A stretch of 6,036 nucleotides of DNA, taken from positions 1 to 6,036 of the forward strand of contig JBBRTW010000446.1 of NCBI GenBank assembly GCA_038244055.1. The letters are read 5' to 3'. The position numbers and the translations under genes were made by a program. Position 1 is the first letter of the stretch, and each line of letters begins with the position of its first letter. The notes beneath the pieces were generated by a model, which saw only the letters and a program-made list of their open reading frames with translations, was not told the DNA's origin and searched no databases. Source of the stretch: DASPKW01 sp038244055 (lineage in GTDB: Bacteria > Planctomycetota > Phycisphaerae > Tepidisphaerales > Tepidisphaeraceae). Shown one piece after another: positions 1-5,718 of the stretch.

Positions 1-3
1 AGT

Positions 4-59
4 CAGGAGCCGGAGGAAGGAGGGTCAGCCTATGGAGCGTTCCTGGTGGCCGGCTCCTG
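4..59. repeat. Imperfect long inverted repeat (stem-loop), upstream intergenic
   Basis: CAGGAGCCGG at 4-13 is exactly complementary in inverse to CCGGCTCCTG at 50-59. The pairing continues inward with AGGAA (14-18) against TTCCT (40-44) across a five-base bulge (45-49), giving about 15 base pairs closed by a loop of about 21 bases. No T-tract follows, so it is not a standard intrinsic terminator. It could be the end-structure of an upstream transcript, a dispersed palindromic element, or part of an unannotated small RNA. The left edge of the window is only three bases away, so its context is cut off. The pairing is seen directly; any function is unknown. Confidence 0.6.
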
Positions 60-83
60 GCCCTCACGTGTCGAAGCAGAACA

Positions 84-146
84 AACTAACAACTGACAAC
101 GGACAACTGACAATGAACAATGAACAATTGACAATGAACAATTGAC
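84..146. repeat. Tandem heptamer array, nine units, consensus AAYKRAC
   Basis: Nine consecutive 7-bp units without a phase break: AACTAAC, AACTGAC, AACGGAC, AACTGAC, AATGAAC, AATGAAC, AATTGAC, AATGAAC, AATTGAC. Every unit begins AA and ends AC; the middle three positions vary only as C/T, G/T and A/G. The next seven bases (AACCGGC) no longer fit. The array is A-rich and strongly strand-asymmetric (almost no T outside the middle positions), in sharp contrast to the GC-rich surroundings. Short heptameric tandem repeats of this style are known in intergenic DNA of other phyla, notably cyanobacteria; whether this is related is not known. Units of the AATTGAC type followed by A create TTGACA, the consensus -35 hexamer, at 128-133 and 142-147. 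Confidence 0.85.
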
Positions 147-170
147 AACCGGCCCACTGCCCCCAATAAC
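142..170 (+). promoter_or_regulatory. Candidate promoter using the last heptamer as -35
   Basis: TTGACA (142-147) matches the sigma-70-type -35 consensus exactly. It is followed 17 bases later by AATAAC (165-170), which matches four of six bases of TATAAT. This would start transcription near position 177 and give a leader of about 60 bases for the large gene. A competing -10-like hexamer, TATAGT (179-184, five of six), lies downstream but has only ACTGCC at the right distance for a -35. The TTGACA is generated by the repeat array, so the match may be a by-product of the repeat. Promoter rules in this phylum are poorly known, so confidence is low. Confidence 0.3.
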
Positions 171-178
171 CCCTCCTT

Positions 179-184
179 TATAGT
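179..184 (+). promoter_or_regulatory. Alternative -10-like hexamer TATAGT
   Basis: TATAGT matches five of six bases of the TATAAT consensus and lies 52 bases before the start codon of the large gene, in a short AT-rich island (177-190) just before a C8 run (193-200). No good -35 hexamer is found 16-18 bases upstream; the nearest TTGACA is 31 bases away. It is listed as an alternative to the 142-170 pair. Confidence 0.25.
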
Positions 185-223
185 TGAATTCGCCCCCCCC
201 ACCTCCTAAACTGCCTCGTCAGC

Positions 224-228
224 GGGAG
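224..228 (+). promoter_or_regulatory. Ribosome binding site of the large secreted protein
   Basis: GGGAG is followed by an eight-base purine-rich spacer and then ATG at 237. This supports the chosen start, which is also the one that places the LEPR-XLL motif about 26 residues from the N-terminus. Confidence 0.65.
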
Positions 229-236
229 AAGAAGAA

Positions 237-3200
237 ATGGCGGTTTATCCATCGGGACAGGTTCGGCGCGCTCTCGGTTCGTCGCGGCGTCTGGCGCTGG
301 CGATTGAGGCACTCGAGCCCCGGCAACTGCTGTCGGTGAACATCAGCACCTTCCACAACGACATCGCCAGCACCGGGGTCAACCCCAGTGAAGTCATCCT
401 CACCCCCGAAAACGTTAAGATCGGCACATTCGGCAAACGCTTCGTGACCGCGCTCGATGGGCAGGTTTATGCCCAGCCGCTGCTGCAAACGGGCGTGGGC
501 ATTGTCGATGGCGTCAACACCACCGCCGGGGCGGCCGGGGCGCATGATGCTGTCTTCGCGGCCACCGAGAACGATTCGCTCTACGCCATCGACACCGCCG
601 ACGGCGCGATCCTATGGAAGCGTTCGTTTCTCAACATCTTCAATTCGGGCGGCGATATCGATAACACGCTCGGCGCTACCGCCATCTCCACGCTGGTGCC
701 CAACGATGTCGGCGCGGGCGATATTTCCCCTTCGATCGGCATCACCGGAACGCCGGTGATCGACCCCTCTCGCGGCCTGCTCTTTCTCATCGCCAAGACC
801 CGCGAGACCATCGGCGGCAAAGACTGGTTCGTCCAGCGCCTGCACTGCATCAAACTCGCCGATGGCACCGATGCCGCCAGCCCGTTTCTCATCGGGCAGA
901 CCACCGATGGCAATACCAACCTCACTCCGATTTACAGCTACGGCAACGGCGATGGCTCGGTCACCGTTCCGTACAACGCCACTGGCCGGCCGGTCGTTCA
1001 GTTCAATGCCCAGCGCGAGCATCAACGGGCCGCGCTCAATCTGGTGAACGATACGCTCTACGTCGACTGGGCCTCGCACGCCGACAATGGCCCCTATCAC
1101 GGCTGGGTGGCCGCGTGGAGCGTCGCCAATCTGCTCACCTCCGGCTTCCAACTCAAGGGCGTGCTGAATACCTCGCCCAATGATGGTGAATCGGGGATCT
1201 GGCAGAGTGGCGGCCGGCTCGCCTTCGAGCCCGATGGATCGGCCTTCTACTTCGTCACCGGCAATGGCACCGGCGGCGCGCCTGTGCTCGGCGCTAATGG
1301 CATGCCGGCCGATGGCAATTACAACGAAGCCGTCGTCAAGGCGATCCTCGATCCCACCTCCACGCCGACCGCGCAGAATATGAATGGTTGGGGGATGAAG
1401 GTCACCGACTATTTCATCCCGCATGATGTGGTCGCGCTGGATGGCGCGGATTCGGATTTTGGATCGGGCGCGCCGGTGCTGCTGCCGGATTCGGCCGGGA
1501 TCGTTGGGCATCCTCATCTGATGATCGTCGGCGGCAAGGATGGCCGTCTCTTCGTGCTGGACCGCGACAATCTCGGACACTTTGATGCGGTCAACGATCA
1601 CGCGCTCAATTCGGTTCCCGATGGCAGCGGCCACAATACACCGCCCAATGTCGCTCCCGGCATTCTCAGCACCCCCGCCTGGTTCAATAACAAACTCTAC
1701 CTCATCGGCGGCTACAACGGCGCGGCCTATACCTTCACGCTCGGCGCGGATGGCCACCTCACCGAAACCTCGCAGGCGGCCGTGACCTCGCTGGGTTATC
1801 TCCCAGGTTCGCCCGCCATCTCCGCCAACGGCACCACCAACGGCATCGCCTGGATCATGGACCGCAATGCCAACCAGATCCACGCCTACGATGCCAACAC
1901 TCTGGCGACCGAGCTATGGAACAGCGGCCAGGCGCCCAGCCGGCTGGATGCGGTCGGCGCGGTGATCAAGTTCGCGGTGCCCACGGTCGCCAATGGCCAG
2001 GTGTTTGTCGGCACCGCCAACAGCCTGGTGAGCTATGGCCTGACTCCCGCCGCCACGGCCGCGCCGCAGATTCCGGTTCTCTCGGCCACCTCGCTCTCAG
2101 GGTCATCGATCAACCTCGCTTGGGCCGATTCCAGCCAGTCACCCAACACCGCCAGCGCGTATCTGATCGAGCAGTCCACGGATAACGTGAACTTCACGCA
2201 GATCACCACCGCGCCGGCCGGTGCGATCGCGCTGGCGATCGGCGGGCTGACCAACAACACCACTTACTCCTTCCGCATCCGCAGTTTCAACGGCGCGGGG
2301 TACTCGGATTATTCCAACATCGCCTCGGCCACCACCGCCGCGCATGTCATCGCCATCGATTTCTCCAGCGGCTTCGCCAATGGCCCCGGGCAGATCGCGA
2401 TCAACGGCTACACGGCATTCGTCAACTCGCGCCTGCGCCTGACTGATGATGGCGGCAACGAGGCCTCCAGCGCCTATTACGTCATCCCCGTCGATGTCTC
2501 GCGCTTCACGACGCAGTTCACCTTCCAGGCCAACTCCGGGCCGGACATCGCCGATGGGCTGACCTTCATCCTCCAGCGCGCCGGTACCGATGCCCTGGGA
2601 TGGGCAGGGGGGGCGATGGGCTATGGCGCGGTCTTTACCGGCGGCACCGGCGGCATCCCCAACAGCATCGCCATCAAATTCGACCTCTACAACAACGAAG
2701 GCGAAGGCTCCAATTCCACCGGCCTGTACACCAATGGCGCTGCCCCCATGGCGGCCGGTTCGATCGATCTCTCCCCCACTGGCATCAACCTCCACAGCGG
2801 CAACCCATTCCTGGTCACCATGACCTATGACGGCACGACCCTGTCCGTCACGCTGACGGACACCGTGACCAGTGCCACCGCCACCCAGACCTACACCATC
2901 GACATTCCCGCCACCATCGGCGGCGCTACCGCCTACGCCGGCTTCACCGCCGGCACTGGCGGCCAATCCGCCAAGCAGGAAATCCTCTCCTGGACCTACA
3001 CCGCCAGCGCCCCCACAGCCCCCAATGCTCCCTTCGGCCTCGGCGCGACGCCCGCCTCGGCCACCTCCGTCTATCTCAACTGGTCCACCAACGGCGCCAA
3101 CCAGACCGGCTTCCATCTCGACCGCGCCACCGATCCCGATTTCACGCAGAACTTTTTCACGCAGACCCTGCCGACCAGCCCGAACAACTTCATCGACACC

Positions 3201-5438
3201 GCCACCGGCCTTGCGCCGGGCGCGACCTTCTACTACCGTCTGCGCGGTTTCAGCGGCGCGGGCGATTCAGGTAATTCCAACATCGCCGCCGTCACCATTC
3301 CCCTCGCGCCGCCCAAGCCGACGAATCAGCAGGTTCTGAGCATCTCCACCACCACGATCGATATCAGTTGGCAGGACAACGCCGGCCATCTGGCCGATGG
3401 CTACCGCATCCTCCGCGCGGTCAATCACGGCGCGTTCGTGCTGGTCGCCTCGCTCCCACCGACATCGCGCACCCCGCCCAGCACCTATCTCTGGTCCGAT
3501 GCCAACCTGACCCCCGGCGCCTACTACGAGTATCACATCCAGGCCTTCAACGTCGCGGGCAACAATGACTTCGCGGGCGTCAACGCCAATACGCTGACGA
3601 CCGCCCCGACCAGTGTCACCCCCACCATCGCCTTCCCAGCCATCAAACTCACCTGGACCGCCCCAACCGGCGCGGTGACCTACAACATCTATCGCGGCAC
3701 CACCGCGGGGGGTGAGAGTGCCATTCCTCTGGCGACCGGCCTGACCACGCCAACCTATCTGGATGCCTCCGCCGTTCCCGGCACGACCTATTACTACAAG
3801 GTCACCGCCGTCAACGGCAATACGATCTACACCCCACCGCTGGCCAGCGAGAGCGCTGCTTCGAACGAAACCTCCGCCACACTCCCCGTAGCGCCGCCCG
3901 CGCCGACCATCCCACAGGCGCTCAGCGTCACCACCACCTCCATCAACCTCAGTTGGCAGGATAACGCGGGAGTAAAGGCCGATGGCTATCGCATTCTCCG
4001 CTCGGCCAACAACGGCGCATTCACGCTCATCGCCTCGCTGCCTCCCTCCTCGCGCACTCCGCCCAGCGCTTATCTCTGGAACGACTCGAACCTCACCCCC
4101 GGCGTCTTCTATCGGTATCAAATCCAGGCCTACAACATTGCCGGCAACAGCACCGTCGCTGCGGTCAGCGCTTACACGCTCACCGCCGCCCCATCCAATC
4201 TCACCGCCAGTGCCACGACCTCGGCGATCACCCTTTCCTGGACCGCCCCAACCGGCGCGGTGACCTACAACGTCTATCGCGGCACCACCGCCGGTGGTGA
4301 GAGTGCGACTCCCCTTGCCAGCGGCCTGACCACCACCACATACCAGGACAACTCCGCCGCCGCGGGTGTGACCTACTACTACAAAGTCACCGCCATCAAC
4401 GCCAACGCCTCTCCGCTCCCCGGTGAAAGCGCCCGCTCCAACGAAGTCTCCGCCGCGCTCACATCCGCCTCGACCCTTCCCGGCGGATGGACCGATGCCG
4501 ACATCGCCGCGCCCGCCCTCAAAGGCTCCGCCGCCTTCAATGGAACCACCTGGACCGTCATCGGCGCTGGATCTGACATCTGGAACCAGTCCGATCAATT
4601 CAACTTCGCCTCGCGCGCGGTCTCGGGCAACCAGACTCTCATCGCCCGCGTTACTTCCCTGACCAATACCAACGGCTGGGCCAAGGCCGGAGTGATGATC
4701 CGCGCCAGCTCGGCCGCCAACGCCGCCGAGGTTTCGATCGTCGCCACACCCGGCAATGGCGTGAGCTTCCAGTATCGCAACACGGCCGGCGGGTACACCT
4801 CGTTCGCGGGAATATCCGGCCTCGTCGCTCCGGTCTGGGTGCGAATGATCCGCTCCGGCAATACCTTCACCGGCGCTTACAGCACGGATGGCGCGATCTG
4901 GAGAGCCGTCGGCAATCCCGTGACCATCACCATGCCCGCCGCTGTTCTCGCCGGCCTGGCTGTCACCTCCCACAACGTCGCCAATCGTGCCACCGCGACC
5001 TTCACCAATTTCTCCATGCAGGCCGCGACGCCGACCGTACTCCCCCGCACCGGCTGGACCGCCTCCGCCAGTTCCACCGCCGCCGGCCTATCCCCCGCCA
5101 ATGCCCTCGATGGCAACAGCACCACCCGCTGGAACACCGGCCTGCCCCAAGCCCCCGGCCAATGGTTCCAACTCGACATGGGTGCGGTGCAAACAATCCG
5201 CCAGCTCATCCTGGACATCACCGCTTCGCCCGGAGACTACCCGCGCGGCTATGCCGTCTATGTCAGCAACAACCTCCTCGACTGGTCCGCCCCCCCAATC
5301 GTCACAGGCGTCGGCTCCAGCGCCGTGACGACAACCTCTCTCAACGTCCCCGTCACCGGCCGCTATATCCGCATTATCCAGACCAGTTCTACCCCCGCCG
5401 CCACCTGGAGCATCCACGAGATCAATGCATACACATGA
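237..5438 (+). CDS. Giant secreted multidomain protein: LEPR-XLL, PQQ-like beta-propeller, FN3, lectin-like, DUF1349-like and F5/8C domains
   Basis: This 1733-residue protein is probably exported and likely binds carbohydrate or other extracellular polymers; no enzymatic domain is recognised. A basic N-terminus (RR at 10-11 and 17-18) and short hydrophobic stretch precede LEPRQLL (26-32), the LEPR-XLL motif of planctomycetal extracellular proteins. Residues about 38-602 resemble PQQ-like beta-propeller proteins (opening with a DGQVYAQPL segment, then ENDSLYAID and LWKRSF). Then come FN3-1 (611-702), an L-type-lectin-like domain (704-921; ADGLTFIL at 772-779, FDLYNN at 815-820 as a possible metal site), FN3-2 (929-1022), FN3-3 (1024-1121), FN3-4 (1122-1217), FN3-5 (1219-1316), FN3-6 (1317-1409), a DUF1349/concanavalin-like domain (1415-1595) and a discoidin/F5-8C domain (1602-1733; ANALDGNSTTRW, YIRI). 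Only one cysteine is present (C204). No C-terminal anchor, PEP-CTERM or LPXTG signal is seen. Domain edges are estimated by eye. The gene is intact and ends in TGA. Confidence 0.9.
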   Translation: MAVYPSGQVRRALGSSRRLALAIEALEPRQLLSVNISTFHNDIASTGVNPSEVILTPENVKIGTFGKRFVTALDGQVYAQPLLQTGVGIVDGVNTTAGAAGAHDAVFAATENDSLYAIDTADGAILWKRSFLNIFNSGGDIDNTLGATAISTLVPNDVGAGDISPSIGITGTPVIDPSRGLLFLIAKTRETIGGKDWFVQRLHCIKLADGTDAASPFLIGQTTDGNTNLTPIYSYGNGDGSVTVPYNATGRPVVQFNAQREHQRAALNLVNDTLYVDWASHADNGPYHGWVAAWSVANLLTSGFQLKGVLNTSPNDGESGIWQSGGRLAFEPDGSAFYFVTGNGTGGAPVLGANGMPADGNYNEAVVKAILDPTSTPTAQNMNGWGMKVTDYFIPHDVVALDGADSDFGSGAPVLLPDSAGIVGHPHLMIVGGKDGRLFVLDRDNLGHFDAVNDHALNSVPDGSGHNTPPNVAPGILSTPAWFNNKLYLIGGYNGAAYTFTLGADGHLTETSQAAVTSLGYLPGSPAISANGTTNGIAWIMDRNANQIHAYDANTLATELWNSGQAPSRLDAVGAVIKFAVPTVANGQVFVGTANSLVSYGLTPAATAAPQIPVLSATSLSGSSINLAWADSSQSPNTASAYLIEQSTDNVNFTQITTAPAGAIALAIGGLTNNTTYSFRIRSFNGAGYSDYSNIASATTAAHVIAIDFSSGFANGPGQIAINGYTAFVNSRLRLTDDGGNEASSAYYVIPVDVSRFTTQFTFQANSGPDIADGLTFILQRAGTDALGWAGGAMGYGAVFTGGTGGIPNSIAIKFDLYNNEGEGSNSTGLYTNGAAPMAAGSIDLSPTGINLHSGNPFLVTMTYDGTTLSVTLTDTVTSATATQTYTIDIPATIGGATAYAGFTAGTGGQSAKQEILSWTYTASAPTAPNAPFGLGATPASATSVYLNWSTNGANQTGFHLDRATDPDFTQNFFTQTLPTSPNNFIDTATGLAPGATFYYRLRGFSGAGDSGNSNIAAVTIPLAPPKPTNQQVLSISTTTIDISWQDNAGHLADGYRILRAVNHGAFVLVASLPPTSRTPPSTYLWSDANLTPGAYYEYHIQAFNVAGNNDFAGVNANTLTTAPTSVTPTIAFPAIKLTWTAPTGAVTYNIYRGTTAGGESAIPLATGLTTPTYLDASAVPGTTYYYKVTAVNGNTIYTPPLASESAASNETSATLPVAPPAPTIPQALSVTTTSINLSWQDNAGVKADGYRILRSANNGAFTLIASLPPSSRTPPSAYLWNDSNLTPGVFYRYQIQAYNIAGNSTVAAVSAYTLTAAPSNLTASATTSAITLSWTAPTGAVTYNVYRGTTAGGESATPLASGLTTTTYQDNSAAAGVTYYYKVTAINANASPLPGESARSNEVSAALTSASTLPGGWTDADIAAPALKGSAAFNGTTWTVIGAGSDIWNQSDQFNFASRAVSGNQTLIARVTSLTNTNGWAKAGVMIRASSAANAAEVSIVATPGNGVSFQYRNTAGGYTSFAGISGLVAPVWVRMIRSGNTFTGAYSTDGAIWRAVGNPVTITMPAAVLAGLAVTSHNVANRATATFTNFSMQAATPTVLPRTGWTASASSTAAGLSPANALDGNSTTRWNTGLPQAPGQWFQLDMGAVQTIRQLILDITASPGDYPRGYAVYVSNNLLDWSAPPIVTGVGSSAVTTTSLNVPVTGRYIRIIQTSSTPAATWSIHEINAYT
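312..332 (+). other. LEPR-XLL N-terminal sorting motif (coding)
   Basis: These seven codons encode LEPRQLL, residues 26-32 of the large protein. The LEPR-XLL motif is a recognised N-terminal signature of many large extracellular planctomycetal proteins and is presumed to be part of an export or sorting signal. It follows a basic segment and a short hydrophobic stretch (LALAIEAL) rather than a full classical Sec h-region. This is the main basis for the phylum assignment. Confidence 0.85.
3306..3890 (+). repeat. FN3-pair cassette, copy 1 (585-bp unit)
   Basis: Encodes FN3-3 and FN3-4, residues about 1024-1218. Matching landmarks (SWQDNAG, ADGYRILR, SRTPPS, WTAPTGAVTYN, YRGTTAGGES, TYYYKVTA) recur exactly 195 codons later in copy 2. 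Over the best-conserved stretch, 3654-3720 against 4239-4305, I count three mismatches in 67 bases. The two FN3 domains within one copy are not closely alike, so the duplicated unit is the pair. Boundaries are approximate to a few codons. Confidence 0.85.
3891..4463 (+). repeat. FN3-pair cassette, copy 2
   Basis: Encodes FN3-5 and FN3-6, residues about 1219-1409, a tandem copy of the preceding cassette. It has lost or never had three residues near its end: copy 1 has 23 residues between the KVTAVN segment and the end of the domain, copy 2 has 20 after KVTAIN. FN3-3/FN3-5 have diverged more at the nucleotide level than the centre of FN3-4/FN3-6, which suggests uneven divergence or local gene conversion. 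Confidence 0.85.
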
Positions 5439-5589
5439 CCACTCAACGTCAGGCGTTTTCGAAGTTTGCGGGGCCGGGGACTCTCATGGCCGCACAGTCG
5501 CAATAAAGCTTCATTCGTGGCCTATTAAATTTCCGTTAAGGCTGAAAAAAACTTGCCAATGAGCGTATAAAGGGTTAGTTTATCGTTTG
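5439..5589. other. Intergenic region between the two secreted-protein genes; no clear terminator
   Basis: No supported gene. A minor hairpin, AACG (5445-5448) with CGTT (5454-5457) and a run of four Ts, is too short to call a terminator. GCCT (5520-5523) with AGGC (5538-5541) ahead of the A7 run (5544-5550) is equally weak. The region becomes AT-rich from 5521 on. It contains promoter-like pieces: TTGCCA at 5553-5558 and TATAAA at 5566-5571. These two are only seven bases apart, so they cannot serve together as a -35/-10 pair. Confidence 0.45.
5566..5571 (+). promoter_or_regulatory. Candidate -10 element TATAAA for the downstream gene
   Basis: TATAAA matches five of six bases of the -10 consensus in the AT-rich part of the intergenic region. 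The -35 position at a 17-base spacing reads TGAAAA, a poor match. If used, transcription would start near 5578 and the transcript would include all of the foldable leader at 5594-5692. Another TATAAA (5637-5642) could give a shorter leader with only the last hairpin; its -35 region is also poor. Confidence 0.25.
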
Positions 5590-5595
5590 CATCGC

Positions 5596-5635
5596 GTTTC
5601 CCGCGAAACCCCGGGGCTTTCGGGCACCTTCGCGG
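5596..5635 (+). promoter_or_regulatory. Foldable leader segment with mutually exclusive stems
   Basis: Two stems compete for the same bases. GTTTC (5596-5600) pairs with GAAAC (5605-5609) around a four-base loop. Alternatively CCGCGAA (5601-5607) pairs perfectly with TTCGCGG (5629-5635), enclosing an inner CCCG/CGGG stem (5610-5613 with 5621-5624). The region is not obviously a known riboswitch class by eye. GC-rich DNA forms such pairings by chance, so this is a candidate cis-regulatory structure, not an established one. Confidence 0.35.
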
Positions 5636-5672
5636 ATATAAATCGCCCGCAGTGGGTCTGCTGTATTTCGCA

Positions 5673-5692
5673 AGGTCGAGTTGCCTCGACCT
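5673..5692 (+). promoter_or_regulatory. Perfect 8-bp hairpin in the leader of the downstream gene
   Basis: AGGTCGAG (5673-5680), a TTGC tetraloop (5681-5684) and CTCGACCT (5685-5692) form a perfect hairpin. It ends 16 bases before the ribosome binding site and 26 bases before the start codon of the second gene. No T-run follows, so it is not a terminator. It may stabilise the transcript, bind a protein (operator-like on DNA) or tune translation; none of these can be decided from sequence. Confidence 0.55.
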
Positions 5693-5708
5693 CAAGTCGT
5701 TCGTCATT

Positions 5709-5712
5709 GGAG
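5709..5712 (+). promoter_or_regulatory. Ribosome binding site of the second secreted-protein gene
   Basis: GGAG lies six bases before ATG 5719 and supports that start over the in-frame TTG at 5707, which has no such site in front. Confidence 0.6.
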
Positions 5713-5718
5713 AGCAGG

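Noticed and set aside
1..96. Open plus-strand reading frame entering from the left edge and ending at TGA 94-96, as a possible tail of an upstream gene
   Set aside because: Only about 31 codons, other frames are equally open, and it runs through the inverted repeat and into the heptamer array; there is no positive evidence for coding.
84..146. Heptamer array considered as a CRISPR array or as plasmid-type iterons
   Set aside because: Units are only 7 bp with no spacers, which excludes CRISPR. Iterons are usually longer, and no replication initiator gene is in view.
612..1883. Minus-strand open frame (423 codons) opposite the beta-propeller
   Set aside because: Same cause: antisense shadow of a GC-rich gene, with low-complexity Gly/Arg/Ile-rich translation and no domain.
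348..2042. Propeller considered as a functional PQQ-dependent dehydrogenase
   Set aside because: It resembles PQQ-like repeat proteins in fold only; fused to binding domains and lacking recognised cofactor-binding features, an enzymatic claim is not supported.
2139..3116. Minus-strand open frame (325 codons) opposite the lectin-like domain
   Set aside because: Extremely glycine-rich translation, no domain, fully antisense to the coding region.
3267..4973. Long open frame on the minus strand (568 codons) opposite the FN3 region
   Set aside because: It lies wholly antisense to the well-supported FN3 and DUF1349-like coding sequence, and its Gly/Arg-rich translation with no recognisable domain is what high-GC codon bias produces.
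5441..5460. Possible intrinsic terminator after the large gene
   Set aside because: The stem is only four base pairs with four Ts; below what I would accept as a terminator.
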